DNA of 64,000 nt from JBHIBC01 sp046758905 (GTDB taxonomy: Bacteria; Acidobacteriota; Polarisedimenticolia; Gp22-AA2), in the NCBI GenBank assembly GCA_046758905.1, contig JBHIBC010000006.1, positions 1-64,000 on the forward strand. Reading direction: 5' to 3'. Both the position numbers and the translations under genes were made by a program. Below, in pieces: positions 26,379 to 35,321 of the stretch (its first letter is position 1; every line of letters starts with the position of its first letter). The notes beneath the pieces are model-generated. The model was not told the DNA's origin. It made no database searches and worked only from the letters and a program-made list of their open reading frames with translations.

Positions 26379-27200
26379 CTAGCCCCTGACCGCCCCCGAC
26401 GTCAGCCCCTGGACGATGCGCCGCTGGAACAGGAAGACCAGGGCGGCCACCGGAGCGCTCGCCACCACGGCCGCCGCCAGGATCTCACCCCACGGCACCC
26501 GGTACTGGCCGCGGAACAGCGCCACCGCGACCGGCACCGTCTGCCGCTCGGGCCCGAGGGTGAACGACATCGCGAACAGGAACTCGTTCCAGCAGTAGAT
26601 GAAGGTCAGGATCGCAGTGGTCGCCAGGCCGGGAAGCGCCAGCGGCAGGACCACGTGCCAGAAGACCTCGAGCCGAGTGGCGCCGTCGACGAGGGCCGCC
26701 TCCTCGATCTCGGGCGGGAGCTGGCGGAAGTAGCCGACCAGAAGCCACACGGTCAGGGGCAGCGCGAAGGTCAGGTACGGGAGGACCAGCCCCGGGTAGG
26801 TGTTGATGAGCCGCAGGCCCCTGAGCAGGAGGTACAGGGGCGGCACGATGGCGATCTGCGGGAACATGCTGACCGCCAGGATCGACCCGAGGACCAGAGC
26901 CCTGCCGCGGAAGCGGAGCCGGGCCAGCGCGTAGGCGCAGATCGATCCCAGGCCGACGCACAGGGCGGTGGTGGCGCCCGCGACCACCAGGGAGTTCCGG
27001 ATCGGGATCCAGAAGCGCCGCTGCTCGAACAGGGCGCGGTAGTGCTCCAGCACCGGGGCGCGCGAGGGCGGCGACGGGGAGCCGAACAGGCGCTCCTCGG
27101 GGGTCAACGAGGCGACGGCCGCCCAGAGGGTCGGCAGCACGATCGCGACCAGGAGCGCCGCCGCTCCGGCCCGGGCCAGCGCGCGCCCCGCCCGGCTCAC
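26379..27200 (-). CDS. ABC importer inner-membrane permease (MalG/UgpE type)
   Basis: 273 residues starting at GTG 27200, which overlaps the stop of the first permease gene (GTGA). About six membrane helices are evident. The EAA loop that contacts the ATPase reads EEAALVDGATRLEVFWHVVLPLALPG. Typical N-terminal features (LPTLWAAVASLTPEERLF) match carbohydrate permeases. With its partner it forms the transmembrane channel for a sugar or glycerol-phosphate-like solute. The substrate cannot be told from sequence. Confidence 0.92.
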   Translation of the reverse strand: MSRAGRALARAGAAALLVAIVLPTLWAAVASLTPEERLFGSPSPPSRAPVLEHYRALFEQRRFWIPIRNSLVVAGATTALCVGLGSICAYALARLRFRGRALVLGSILAVSMFPQIAIVPPLYLLLRGLRLINTYPGLVLPYLTFALPLTVWLLVGYFRQLPPEIEEAALVDGATRLEVFWHVVLPLALPGLATTAILTFIYCWNEFLFAMSFTLGPERQTVPVAVALFRGQYRVPWGEILAAAVVASAPVAALVFLFQRRIVQGLTSGAVRG

Positions 27201-28129
27201 CGCGCGGCCCCCGTGATCTCCCGCCCGAGCAGGCGGACGTACAGGACCGCGAGGATCAGGCTCACCCCGAACAGGATCCAGGTCAGCGCCGAGCCGAAAC
27301 CGAACCTCAGATTCTGCAGGAGCGACTGGAACGCGTACAGCGCCAGCGGCTCGGTGGCGGTCCCCGGCCCGCCGCCCGACAGCACGTACACCAGATCGAA
27401 CACGCGCAGGGCGTCGAGGGTGCGGAAGATGAGCGCCACCAGCAGCGCGGGGCGCAGGTGCGGCAGCGTGACGTGAGCGAACTGCCGGATGGGGCCAGCG
27501 CCGTCGATCCGCGACGCCTCGTACAGCGCCGGGTCGATCGCCTGCAGCCCGGCCAGGAGGAGCAGCGCCACGAACGGCGTCGTCTTCCAGACGTCCGCCA
27601 GGACGATCGGCACCCAGGCGGCCGTGGCGTGGGCCAGCCACGCGAACGGCTCCTCCAGGATCCCGACCCCCATCAGGGCCCGGTTGACGAGGCCGGCCCG
27701 GGCGTCGAACAGGAACCTCCACACCAGGGCCGCCACGACGGTCGGCAGCGCCCACGGGAGGAGCGCCGCCGAGCGCAGCAGGCCGCGCCCCCGGCGGATG
27801 CCGTGCAGCGCCAGCGCCAGCCCGGTCCCCAGGAGGATCTCCAGGGTCACGCTCGCGAGGGTGAAGAACAGGGTGTGCCCCAGCGCCGCGAGGAAGCGCT
27901 CGTCCCGCGCCACGGCGACGAAGTGCCGGAGTCCGACGAACGGCCGCCCGCGCCACGGCATCCGGAGGTCGTGCAGGTGCAGCGACTCCCACAGGGTCCA
28001 CAGCAGCGGCGCCAGCGCGACCAGGGCGATCGCGCCGAGCGCGGGCGCGACCAGCGCCCACGCCAGACGCGCCTCCCCCGTCGAGCCTCGCCGGCGGCCC
28101 GGGTCGGGGCTATCGGGCCGGGTGCGCAA
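27197..28129 (-). CDS. ABC importer inner-membrane permease (MalF/UgpA type)
   Basis: 310 residues with a TTG start at 28129; the start lies within the end of the binding-protein gene (20-base overlap). Six membrane helices are expected. The EAA loop is YEASRIDGAGPIRQFAHVTLPHLRP and the C-terminal helix pattern is LTWILFGVSLILAVLYVRLLG. It pairs with the MalG-like permease encoded immediately downstream. Family knowledge assigns uptake of oligosaccharides or glycerol-3-phosphate-type solutes. Confidence 0.9.
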   Translation of the reverse strand: MRTRPDSPDPGRRRGSTGEARLAWALVAPALGAIALVALAPLLWTLWESLHLHDLRMPWRGRPFVGLRHFVAVARDERFLAALGHTLFFTLASVTLEILLGTGLALALHGIRRGRGLLRSAALLPWALPTVVAALVWRFLFDARAGLVNRALMGVGILEEPFAWLAHATAAWVPIVLADVWKTTPFVALLLLAGLQAIDPALYEASRIDGAGPIRQFAHVTLPHLRPALLVALIFRTLDALRVFDLVYVLSGGGPGTATEPLALYAFQSLLQNLRFGFGSALTWILFGVSLILAVLYVRLLGREITGAAR

Positions 28130-29405
28130 AGCTCAGACCCGTCTCGTGCAGGAGGTCCCCGATCTCGCGCGCCGCGGAGCGCAGCGCCTCCGCGGGCGAC
28201 TCCTGCCGCGTCAGAGCCCGGTGAATCCGGATCTGCAGCAGCTCGGAGAGCTGGGTGTAGACCGGCGTCAGCGGCCGCGGCGTGGCGCCGAGCACGATCC
28301 GCCTGAGCGCCCCGGGGGGCACCGCGACGGCGCGCGCCAGCTCGGGGCTGTCGTACAGCGACGGCCGTGCCGGGTACTGCCCGGCCGCCCGGGCCCTCTC
28401 GAGCATCTGCTCGGGCCGGGTCAGGTACTCGATGACCGCCCAGGCCTGCTCGGGACGGTCGCTGTTGGCGTTGATCGCGAGCTGCTGCCCTCCCAGCGTC
28501 GCGGTCGGCGCGCCGCCGGGTTGCGCCGGCATCGGCGCCACGCCGAACCGCCCCGCCACCGCCGAGCGTTCCGGGTCCTGCAGCAGGGCGTACGCGTAAG
28601 GCCAGTTGCGCATGAGGGCCGCCTCCCCGTTCTGGAATGCCAGCCGGGTCTGCTCCTCCTGCCAGGTCAGCACCGCGCGCGGCACGACCCGGTCCCGGTA
28701 GATGGCGTCGCGCATGAACTCGAGGGCCCGAACCGCAGCCGGAGCGTCCACCTCCGGGAGCCCGTCGTCGTCCAGGATGCGTCCCCCGAACCCGCCCAGG
28801 TGCTCGAGGAAGGCGCACACCAGACCTTCGTAGCGGGCCCCCTGCCAGACGAACCCGTACGGGATCCCGCCCCGCTCCCTCGCCGCCGCGGCGAGCGCGA
28901 GCAGCTCGTCGAAGGAGTCCGGAGGCGCCCGCATCAGGTCGGTGCGCCAGTAGAGCATCCCCACGTCGACGTACCAGGGCAGGGCGTACAGGCTCCCGCG
29001 CCAGCGGTTCGCCCGCACCGCGGCCGCGAGAAACTCGTCGGCGGGCGGGGAGAAGCGCTCGAGCGACAGCAGCCACCCGGCGGCCGCGAACTCCGGCGTC
29101 CAGACCACGTCGAGCTGCAGGATGTCGGGATCCGGCGCGCGGGCGTTCAGCCACTGCACGTAGAGCTGGTGCCGCCGGTCGGCGGCGTCGGGGGTGGGAC
29201 GGGTCTCCACCCGGATCCCCGGATGGGCGTCCATGAAGCGCCGCAGCTGGCTCCGCAGGACCTCGGCCTCGGCGCCCACGGCGCTGCCCGGGAAGGTCAC
29301 CACCGCCGCTCCCCCGGGATCCCGCCGGCAGGCCGCGAACCCCGCGGCCGCGAGGAGCAGGGCCGCGAGCGGCCGCAGACGCGGCCGGCGGCGGGCCGGT
29401 GACAT
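28110..29405 (-). CDS. ABC importer solute-binding lipoprotein
   Basis: 431 residues from ATG 29405; an in-frame GTG at 29432 is the alternative, and neither has a strong ribosome-binding site. The signal sequence ends in a lipobox (AAAGFAAC), so it is anchored outside the inner membrane. Extracellular-binding-protein family 1 features include FMDAHPGIRVETRP, DPDILQLDVVWTPEFA and GSLYALPWYVDVGMLYWRTDL. It captures the substrate for the two permeases. Hydrophobic and Trp-rich segments fit a sugar ligand. Only 84 bases separate it from the FtsX gene upstream, so it may be read through from the MacB-like operon. Confidence 0.9.
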   Translation of the reverse strand: MSPARRRPRLRPLAALLLAAAGFAACRRDPGGAAVVTFPGSAVGAEAEVLRSQLRRFMDAHPGIRVETRPTPDAADRRHQLYVQWLNARAPDPDILQLDVVWTPEFAAAGWLLSLERFSPPADEFLAAAVRANRWRGSLYALPWYVDVGMLYWRTDLMRAPPDSFDELLALAAAARERGGIPYGFVWQGARYEGLVCAFLEHLGGFGGRILDDDGLPEVDAPAAVRALEFMRDAIYRDRVVPRAVLTWQEEQTRLAFQNGEAALMRNWPYAYALLQDPERSAVAGRFGVAPMPAQPGGAPTATLGGQQLAINANSDRPEQAWAVIEYLTRPEQMLERARAAGQYPARPSLYDSPELARAVAVPPGALRRIVLGATPRPLTPVYTQLSELLQIRIHRALTRQESPAEALRSAAREIGDLLHETGLSFAHPAR

Positions 29406-29489
29406 CCGCGCGCGCACCCGTGCAGTGTACACTCGAAGCGCCGCCGTGGCCCGCCGGGATCCGGCTGGCCGTGGCCCCGGAGGGCGGGC

Positions 29490-30695
29490 TCACTCGGCCC
29501 GCAGGGCCTCCACCGGATCGAGGGCCGCCGCTCGCCGCGCCGGCAGCGCTCCGCTCAGGAGCCCGACCGCGAACGACAGGACCAGCGCGCCGACCGCGTA
29601 CGCCAGCGGGGTGCGCACCGGCAGCCCCGGGAGCAGCAGGTGGAGCAGCCGCGCGATGCCGATCCCGCCGAGGATGCCGACCGCACCCCCGACGCCCGCC
29701 AGCAGGGCGGCCTGCAGGAGGAAGAAGCCCAGAACCTGTCGCGGCCTCGCCCCCAGGGCGCGCATCAGGCCGATCTCCGCCACGCTCTCGTTCACCGAGA
29801 TCCACATCATGGTGAGGATGCCGATGGCGCCGACCACCAGCGATATCCCCCCGATGGCGCCGACGGCGATGGTCACATACCCCAGGATCTCGTCCAGCAC
29901 CGAGAGCATCGACTCCTGCGTGGTGATCGTGAAGTCCTCCTCGCCGCCGTGGCGGTCGAGCATCACCCGGCGGATCGCCCGCACCACCTCGCGGGTCATC
30001 CGCGCGTGACGGTAGGTCACGTCGATCTCGAGCAGGTCGTCGCGGTTGAACAGCCGCAGGGCGGCGGCGACCGGCACGAAGACCGTGTCGTCCAGATCGA
30101 TGCTGAGGAAGCGGCCCTTCGGCTCCATCACGCCGATGACGCGGAAGGGCCGCCCGCCGATCCGCACCCGCTCGCCCAGGGGATTGGCCTCCCCGAAGAT
30201 CTCGCGCTTCAGCCGGGTGCCGAGGACGGCCACGGAGGCGCCGTGACGCGGGTCGCCGCCCGGCAGGAAGCGTCCCTGGCGGACGCCGAACTTCCAGACG
30301 CGGGGCCCCTCGGAGGTGACCCCGTAGACGAAGACGCGGCGGCCGCGCTCGCCATGCTCGACGCGGGCGTTGCCGAAGGCGACCGGCAGCGCGGCGTCGA
30401 CCTCCGGCAGCCGCCTCAGCGCCTCCGCGTCCTCGATCGTCAGCTTGCGGATCGTCCCGGCCATGGCCGCGGGCGACCCGCCCGTGGTGGTCGCCCTGCC
30501 CGGGTTGATGGCGATGAGGTTGGTCCCGAACTGCGTGAACTCGCTGAGGACGAAGGAGCGCACGCCCTCGCCGATCGAGGTCAGCAGGATGACGGAGGTG
30601 ATGCCGATGGCGATGCCGAGGACGGTCAGCGCCGACCGGAGCCGGTGCCCCGCCACCGCGCCCCACGACAGCCTCATGACGTCCGCCCCGCGCAC
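29490..30695 (-). CDS. MacB/FtsX-type ABC export permease
   Basis: 401 residues. One N-terminal helix (HRLRSALTVLGIAIGITSVILL), a large periplasmic MacB-PCD domain (residues ~45-245), and three C-terminal helices ending with SGALPARRAAALDPVEALR, the typical FtsX-family terminus. It is a close paralogue of the next gene (both 401 residues). With the ATPase at 31921 and the adaptor at 32595 it should form a mechanotransmission export complex for lipoproteins, peptides or antibiotics. Two different permeases suggest a heterodimer. Confidence 0.88.
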   Translation of the reverse strand: MRGADVMRLSWGAVAGHRLRSALTVLGIAIGITSVILLTSIGEGVRSFVLSEFTQFGTNLIAINPGRATTTGGSPAAMAGTIRKLTIEDAEALRRLPEVDAALPVAFGNARVEHGERGRRVFVYGVTSEGPRVWKFGVRQGRFLPGGDPRHGASVAVLGTRLKREIFGEANPLGERVRIGGRPFRVIGVMEPKGRFLSIDLDDTVFVPVAAALRLFNRDDLLEIDVTYRHARMTREVVRAIRRVMLDRHGGEEDFTITTQESMLSVLDEILGYVTIAVGAIGGISLVVGAIGILTMMWISVNESVAEIGLMRALGARPRQVLGFFLLQAALLAGVGGAVGILGGIGIARLLHLLLPGLPVRTPLAYAVGALVLSFAVGLLSGALPARRAAALDPVEALRAE

Positions 30696-30701
30696 GGCCG
30701 C

Positions 30702-31907
30702 CTACGCTCCGGCCAGCGCAGCCACCGGGTCGAGCCGGGCGGCCCGCCGGGCCGGCATGATCCCGAACAGCACGCCGGCCCCCAGCGAGACCAGCAGCGC
30801 GGCGGCGGCGGCCCAGGCCGGCGGCTCCGTCGGGAGGGCCGGGTAGCGCAGCGAGAGCAGGCCCGCCCCGCCGTATCCGGCGGCCAGCCCCAGCGCGCCG
30901 CCGGCGGCCGACAGCAGCGCCGCCTCCACCAGGAAGATCGCCAGGATGGCGCGCGGCGTGGCGCCGAGCGCCCTGAGCAGGCCGATCTCCCGCGTCCGCT
31001 CCGACACCACCACCAGCATCACGTTCATGATCCCGATGCCGGCGACCGACAGCGAGATGGCCGCGATCCCGGCCAGCGCCAGCGTCAGGGCCGCCAGGAT
31101 GCGGGTGAAGGCTGAGAGGACGGCATCCTGGGTCAGCACGGTCACGTCCCGCGCCCCGTCGTGCCGTTCGCGCAGCACCTCGAGGACGTCCTCGCGCGCC
31201 GCCTCGATCTCCGAGTGCGCCCCGACCTCGATCAGCACCCGGAACAGCGAGCTCTGGTTGAACAGCCGCAGCCCGCTGGCCACCGGGACGATCACCACGT
31301 CGTCCATGTCGATGCCGAGCGATTCCCCCTTGGAGGCCAGAACGCCGATCACCCGGAAGCGTCGGTCGCCGATCCGGATCGGCCGGCCCAGCGGGCTGGC
31401 CGATCCGAACAGCTCCCGCTGCACGGTGCGCCCGATCACCGCCACCGGCGCCGCCCGGCCGGGGTCGATCGCCGGGAGGAACCGCCCGGCGGCCACCTCG
31501 AGGTGCCGCACCCGCAGCAGCTCCGAGGTGCTGCCCAGGACGGTGACGTCGCGCCTCCGGTCGCCGTGCCCCACGCGCGCCGATCCGACCGCCAGCGGCG
31601 CCAGCCGCCGCACGCGCGGGCAGGCGCGCCGGATCGACTCCACGTCTTCGAGGGTCAGGTCGCGCGCCACCCCGCCGATCAGCGGCCAGTTGCCGGTGGT
31701 CTCCGTCCTGCCGGGGATCACGATCAGCAGGTTGCTGCCGAGCGCCGCGAACTGCTTCGTGACGTACAGGCGCGCCCCCTGCCCGACGGCGGTCAGGAGG
31801 ACGACCGCGGTCACGCCGATCGCCACGCCGAGCAGGGTCAGCCCCGATCGCAGGCGATGGCCGCGCAGAGCGCCGAGCGCGAACCGCACCAGATCGACCC
31901 CGCTCAC
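30702..31907 (-). CDS. MacB/FtsX-type ABC export permease, second subunit
   Basis: 401 residues from GTG 31907, which has GGGGAGG about seven bases upstream; the open frame continues upstream but would overlap the ATPase gene. It has the same plan as its neighbour: N-terminal helix (HRLRSGLTLLGVAIGVTAVVLL), periplasmic domain with GRFLPAIDPGRAAPVAVIGRTV, three C-terminal helices, and the final PARRAARLDPVAAL. It probably pairs with the 29490 product in one transporter. Confidence 0.88.
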   Translation of the reverse strand: MSGVDLVRFALGALRGHRLRSGLTLLGVAIGVTAVVLLTAVGQGARLYVTKQFAALGSNLLIVIPGRTETTGNWPLIGGVARDLTLEDVESIRRACPRVRRLAPLAVGSARVGHGDRRRDVTVLGSTSELLRVRHLEVAAGRFLPAIDPGRAAPVAVIGRTVQRELFGSASPLGRPIRIGDRRFRVIGVLASKGESLGIDMDDVVIVPVASGLRLFNQSSLFRVLIEVGAHSEIEAAREDVLEVLRERHDGARDVTVLTQDAVLSAFTRILAALTLALAGIAAISLSVAGIGIMNVMLVVVSERTREIGLLRALGATPRAILAIFLVEAALLSAAGGALGLAAGYGGAGLLSLRYPALPTEPPAWAAAAALLVSLGAGVLFGIMPARRAARLDPVAALAGA

Positions 31908-31920
31908 CGGCGGCCTCCCC

Positions 31921-32598
31921 TCAGCCCGGCCGGCCGTTCGAGACGATCCGGCCGTCGTCGAGACGCACGACCCGCCGGGCACGGCCCCCGATCTGCGGGT
32001 CGTGCGTCACCACCACCAGGGTCAGGCCCCCGCGGTTCATGGACTCGAGGAGCTCGATGATCTCCCGCCCGGATCTCCGGTCGAGGTTGCCGGTCGGCTC
32101 GTCCGCGAGCAGGATGTCCGGGCTCATCACCGTGGCCCGGGCGATCGCCACCCGTTGCCGCTGGCCGCCCGACAGCTGGTCGGGGCGGTGGCCCGCGCGG
32201 TCGGAGAGCCCGACGTGCCGCAGCGCCTCGTCCACGGCCCGCTTCCGCCGGGCCGGCGGCAGGCCGGCCAGCACCATCGGTAATTCGACGTTCCCGGCGG
32301 CGGTCAACCGCGGCACCAGGTGGAAGAACTGGAAGACGAACCCGATCCGGCGGCTGCGGACCTCCGAGAGATCCCTCTCCGGCAGGCTCCCGACCTCCCG
32401 CCCCCCGAGCCGGTACGAGCCGGAGGTCGGCCGGTCCAGGCAGCCGAGGAGGTGCAGGAGGGTCGACTTCCCCGACCCGGAGGGCCCCATGATCGCCAGG
32501 TAGTCGCCCTCCGGGATCGACAGGTCGATCCCGTCGAGCGCGCGGACGATCTGATCCCCGACGCGGTAGTGACGGCTGACGCCCCGCAGCTCGATCAT
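31921..32598 (-). CDS. ABC transporter ATP-binding protein (LolD/MacB type)
   Basis: 225 residues from ATG 32598, which overlaps the adaptor stop (ATGA). Walker A GPSGSGKST, Q-loop FVFQFFHLVPRLTAAGNV, signature LSGGQRQRVAIARA and Walker B ILLADEPTGNLD are all canonical; ADEPTGNLD is typical of the LolD/MacB/FtsE group. It energises the two FtsX-type permeases encoded next to it. Confidence 0.93.
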   Translation of the reverse strand: MIELRGVSRHYRVGDQIVRALDGIDLSIPEGDYLAIMGPSGSGKSTLLHLLGCLDRPTSGSYRLGGREVGSLPERDLSEVRSRRIGFVFQFFHLVPRLTAAGNVELPMVLAGLPPARRKRAVDEALRHVGLSDRAGHRPDQLSGGQRQRVAIARATVMSPDILLADEPTGNLDRRSGREIIELLESMNRGGLTLVVVTHDPQIGGRARRVVRLDDGRIVSNGRPG

Positions 32599-33755
32599 CG
32601 ACGAGGATGCCCGTCTCCGTCCTGGACCACGGCGCGCGCCCCCTCCCTCACCTCGGCGCGGTCGAGGGAGACGACCACGCGCTCGCCGGGCCGGAGCCCC
32701 TCCCGGATCTCCACGAACTCCCAGTTGCGCAGACCGGTCACGACCGTCCGGCCCTCGAGGCGCCCCCCGTTGTAGACCAGGACCCGCTCTCCCTCCAGGA
32801 GGGCGTACGCGGGGATGCGGAGCACGCCCTCCGCCTTCCTGAGGATGATCTCCACGTCGGCCGAGGTGCCGGGGAGCAGACGGCGGGCGATCTCCCGGTC
32901 CGCGAAGTCGACCTCCACCTCGAGGGTCCGGTTCTGCTCCTCGATGTCCCGCACGTAGGGCGCCACCCGCGTCACCCGTCCCTCGAACGACTCGCCCGGA
33001 TACGGGTCGAGGGTGACGCGCGCGGGGAGGTCCGGGGCGACGCGCCCGGCATCCACCTCGTCGAGCGGCGCGCTGATGTAGATCGACGTCGGGTCGATGA
33101 TGTCGTACGCGGGGGGGATCGGCACGGCCGGAGGGGAGGGCGAGACCCACTCGCCGATCTCCGCGTCCAGCTCGGCGACGACCCCGTCGAACGGGGCGCG
33201 CAGCACCGTCTTGTTCAGGTTGGCGCGCGCGAGGGAAACCGCCGCCCGGGCGCTGTCCACCGCCGCCCGGGCCGCCTCGCAGCGGGCTCGGGCGGCGTCG
33301 CGCTCGCTCTCCAGCCGGTCGAGCAGCTCCGGCGAAACGATCCGCCGGTCCTGCAGGTCGAGGTTGCGCTTGAGATCGCGCTCCGCCAGCTCGGCGTTGA
33401 GGCAGGCCTCCGTGGCCCGGGACCTGGCGGTGACCACCTCCCGCTCCGCCAGCCGGAGCGAGGCGCGCAGATCCTCGTCGTTCAGGCGGAGCAGGACCTC
33501 CCCCTTACGCACCCTCGATCCGGGACGCGCGCCGATGTAGGCGACCCGGCCGCCGATCTCCGGGCTGATCCTCGACCGGCGCCGCGCCTTGACCGTGCCC
33601 GCCTTGCTGTTGGTGACGATCTCCTCCACGGCCCCGAGCTGCGCGGCGAACACCCGCACCGGGACCGGGCGGTCCCGGAGCCACGCGAACCAGATCAGCG
33701 ATGCTGCCGCCGCGGCGGCCGCCGCCCACGCGGCGGGCCTGAGCCACCTCCTCAT
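32595..33755 (-). CDS. Periplasmic adaptor (membrane-fusion) protein, HlyD/MacA type
   Basis: 386 residues from ATG 33755 with GAGGAGGG directly upstream. An N-terminal membrane anchor (residues ~8-25) is followed by a biotinyl-lipoyl-like segment (ISPEIGGRVAYIGARPGSRVRKGE), a long alpha-helical hairpin (~90-190), the second lipoyl half (LNKTVLRAPFDGVVAELD) and beta-barrel domains. It links the inner-membrane MacB-like transporter to an outer-membrane channel, which is not encoded here. First gene of the four-gene export set. Confidence 0.9.
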   Translation of the reverse strand: MRRWLRPAAWAAAAAAAASLIWFAWLRDRPVPVRVFAAQLGAVEEIVTNSKAGTVKARRRSRISPEIGGRVAYIGARPGSRVRKGEVLLRLNDEDLRASLRLAEREVVTARSRATEACLNAELAERDLKRNLDLQDRRIVSPELLDRLESERDAARARCEAARAAVDSARAAVSLARANLNKTVLRAPFDGVVAELDAEIGEWVSPSPPAVPIPPAYDIIDPTSIYISAPLDEVDAGRVAPDLPARVTLDPYPGESFEGRVTRVAPYVRDIEEQNRTLEVEVDFADREIARRLLPGTSADVEIILRKAEGVLRIPAYALLEGERVLVYNGGRLEGRTVVTGLRNWEFVEIREGLRPGERVVVSLDRAEVREGARAVVQDGDGHPRR

Positions 33756-33821
33756 CGTCCCTCCTCGCCATGACCATAACATGGACGTTCGCCCCGGCGG
33801 AGACGGCGGCGCTCGCGGCGT

Positions 33822-34964
33822 TCAGGGACGCTCGACTCCGTGGTCCGGGGCGGCGCCGTCGACCGCCGGCCGGTGGGCGCACCAGGGGTCGCTGGCCAGG
33901 AAGTCGCCGGTCAGGGCGAACGCCCGCGAGCGGGACCCGCCGCAGATGGCGTTGTACTCGCAGGCGCCGCAGACGCCCAGGAGCTCGCGAGGGGTGCGCA
34001 GCTTGCGGAACATCTCGTTGTCCCTGTAGATGGAAGCGAGGCTCGCGCCGCGCACGTTGCCGGCGCTGATCGGGAGGAAGCCGCTGGGGAAGACCTCCCC
34101 GGTGTGCGACACGAACAGGAAGCCGTTGCCGGCGTTGACCCCGCGCGGGGCCAGGCCGATGGAGCCGCCCGGCCCCTCGGTCCTGACGAGCTGCGCGGGA
34201 AGCGCCCCCGGACGTCGCGGGGCGCGGTCGCTCCCCTCCCGCTCCTCCTGCTGCGCCACGTACCGGCGGTAGTGCGGCGCCTCGGTCACCTTGATCAGGA
34301 ACCGGGCCCGCTTCTGGGCCCGGTACAGGATCGCGAAGGCCTCCTCGCACTGGGCGGCCGTCAGCCCCTGCAGGTCGCTCGCCCGCCCCATCGGCACCAG
34401 GAAGAACACCTCCCAGAAGACGACCATCAGCCGCTCGACCAGCCGGAGCATCGTCTCCAGGTGCGGCAGCGACGCCGCGGTGATCGTCGTGTTGATCTGC
34501 AGCGGCAGGTCCCGGGCGTGGGCCCACTCGATCGCCCGCATCGTCCTGTCGAACGCCCCGGGGGCGCCCCGGAACTCGTCGTGCAGATCGGCGGTCGGGA
34601 AGTCGAGGCTCAGCGCCATCTGGCTCAGCCCGGCCTCCTTCAGCCTTCCGATCGCCCCTTCGGTCAGCAGCCCCGTGGCCGCCGGGATGGTGGCCATCCT
34701 CATCCCCAATCCCGCGCCGCAGCGGATCAGGTCGTACAGGTCCGGTCGCTTGAGAGGGTCGCCCCCGCTCAGGATGAAGATCGGCGTCCCCATGCCGGCC
34801 GCCTGGCGGAGCAGGTCCTCGCCCTCCCCGGTGCTCAGCTCCCGGGGGTGGCGGTGCGGCTCCGCGGAGGCCCGGCAATGGCGGCAGGTCAGGTCGCAGG
34901 CCTGGGTCGTCTCCCAGATGATCAGGAACGGCGTGCGGTCGTAGTCGACGCGACGAGTCTTCAT
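33822..34964 (-). CDS. Radical SAM/SPASM-domain protein
   Basis: 380 residues. The radical-SAM cluster motif is C23-x3-C27-x2-C30 in TQACDLTCRHC, followed by the SAM-binding FILSGGDPLKRPDL. The C-terminal SPASM region has GVCGACEYNAICGGSRSRA and a final cysteine in DPWC. This is the organisation of peptide-modifying and heme-d1-type (NirJ-like) enzymes; no precursor-peptide gene is evident beside it. The ATG at 34964 lies seven bases after a -10 box, so the mRNA is probably leaderless. Its role is unknown. A link to the heme-protein genes that begin 360 bases away on the other strand is only suggestive. Confidence 0.85.
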   Translation of the reverse strand: MKTRRVDYDRTPFLIIWETTQACDLTCRHCRASAEPHRHPRELSTGEGEDLLRQAAGMGTPIFILSGGDPLKRPDLYDLIRCGAGLGMRMATIPAATGLLTEGAIGRLKEAGLSQMALSLDFPTADLHDEFRGAPGAFDRTMRAIEWAHARDLPLQINTTITAASLPHLETMLRLVERLMVVFWEVFFLVPMGRASDLQGLTAAQCEEAFAILYRAQKRARFLIKVTEAPHYRRYVAQQEEREGSDRAPRRPGALPAQLVRTEGPGGSIGLAPRGVNAGNGFLFVSHTGEVFPSGFLPISAGNVRGASLASIYRDNEMFRKLRTPRELLGVCGACEYNAICGGSRSRAFALTGDFLASDPWCAHRPAVDGAAPDHGVERP

Positions 34965-35321
34965 CGGGCCGATCCTAGGCCGTCCGCGCCGCTCCGGGCA
35001 ACTCTCCCGCGCGGGTGTCGATCGGGCCCGCCGCGAAACGCTTGCGCCGGCATCACGGTGCGGCCACCTGCCCACGCAGGATTTTCGCCCTGGGGGCGGC
35101 GGGGGCCCGAAAAATTCCGCCGCGCGGGCCCGGCACGCGCTTTGCGTGCCCGCGCCGCAGGGTCCATAGCCCCGCGGGCGCGAGCCCGCGAACAGTGCCG
35201 GCATTCTGAAAACTACTACAGCACCGCTCAGCGAGCCGGACGGCGGGAGGCGGAAAGCCGCCTGTGGAACCGGGGGATCGGCCCGCCGCGCCGGGCCCCC
35301 CGGCTCGCGCGGGGGCGCGTC
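34965..35321. other. Divergent intergenic region with three perfect short hairpins
   Basis: This 357-base gap separates the radical-SAM gene (minus) from the Cys-rich heme protein (plus) and contains no convincing gene. It holds the minus-strand promoter listed separately and three perfect inverted repeats: GGCACGC/GCGTGCC (35132-35150, five-base loop), CGCGGGC/GCCCGCG closing a GCGA tetraloop (35173-35190), and AGGCGG/CCGCCT with loop AAAG (35248-35263). None is followed by a T-run. They could belong to a structured 5' leader of the plus-strand gene. I do not recognise a known riboswitch. Confidence 0.45.
34972..35001 (-). promoter_or_regulatory. Sigma-70-type promoter for the radical SAM gene
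   Basis: Minus strand: TTGCCC (35001-34996), 18-base spacer, TAGGAT (34977-34972). The ATG follows after seven bases, so initiation probably falls at or next to the start codon. Confidence 0.6.
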
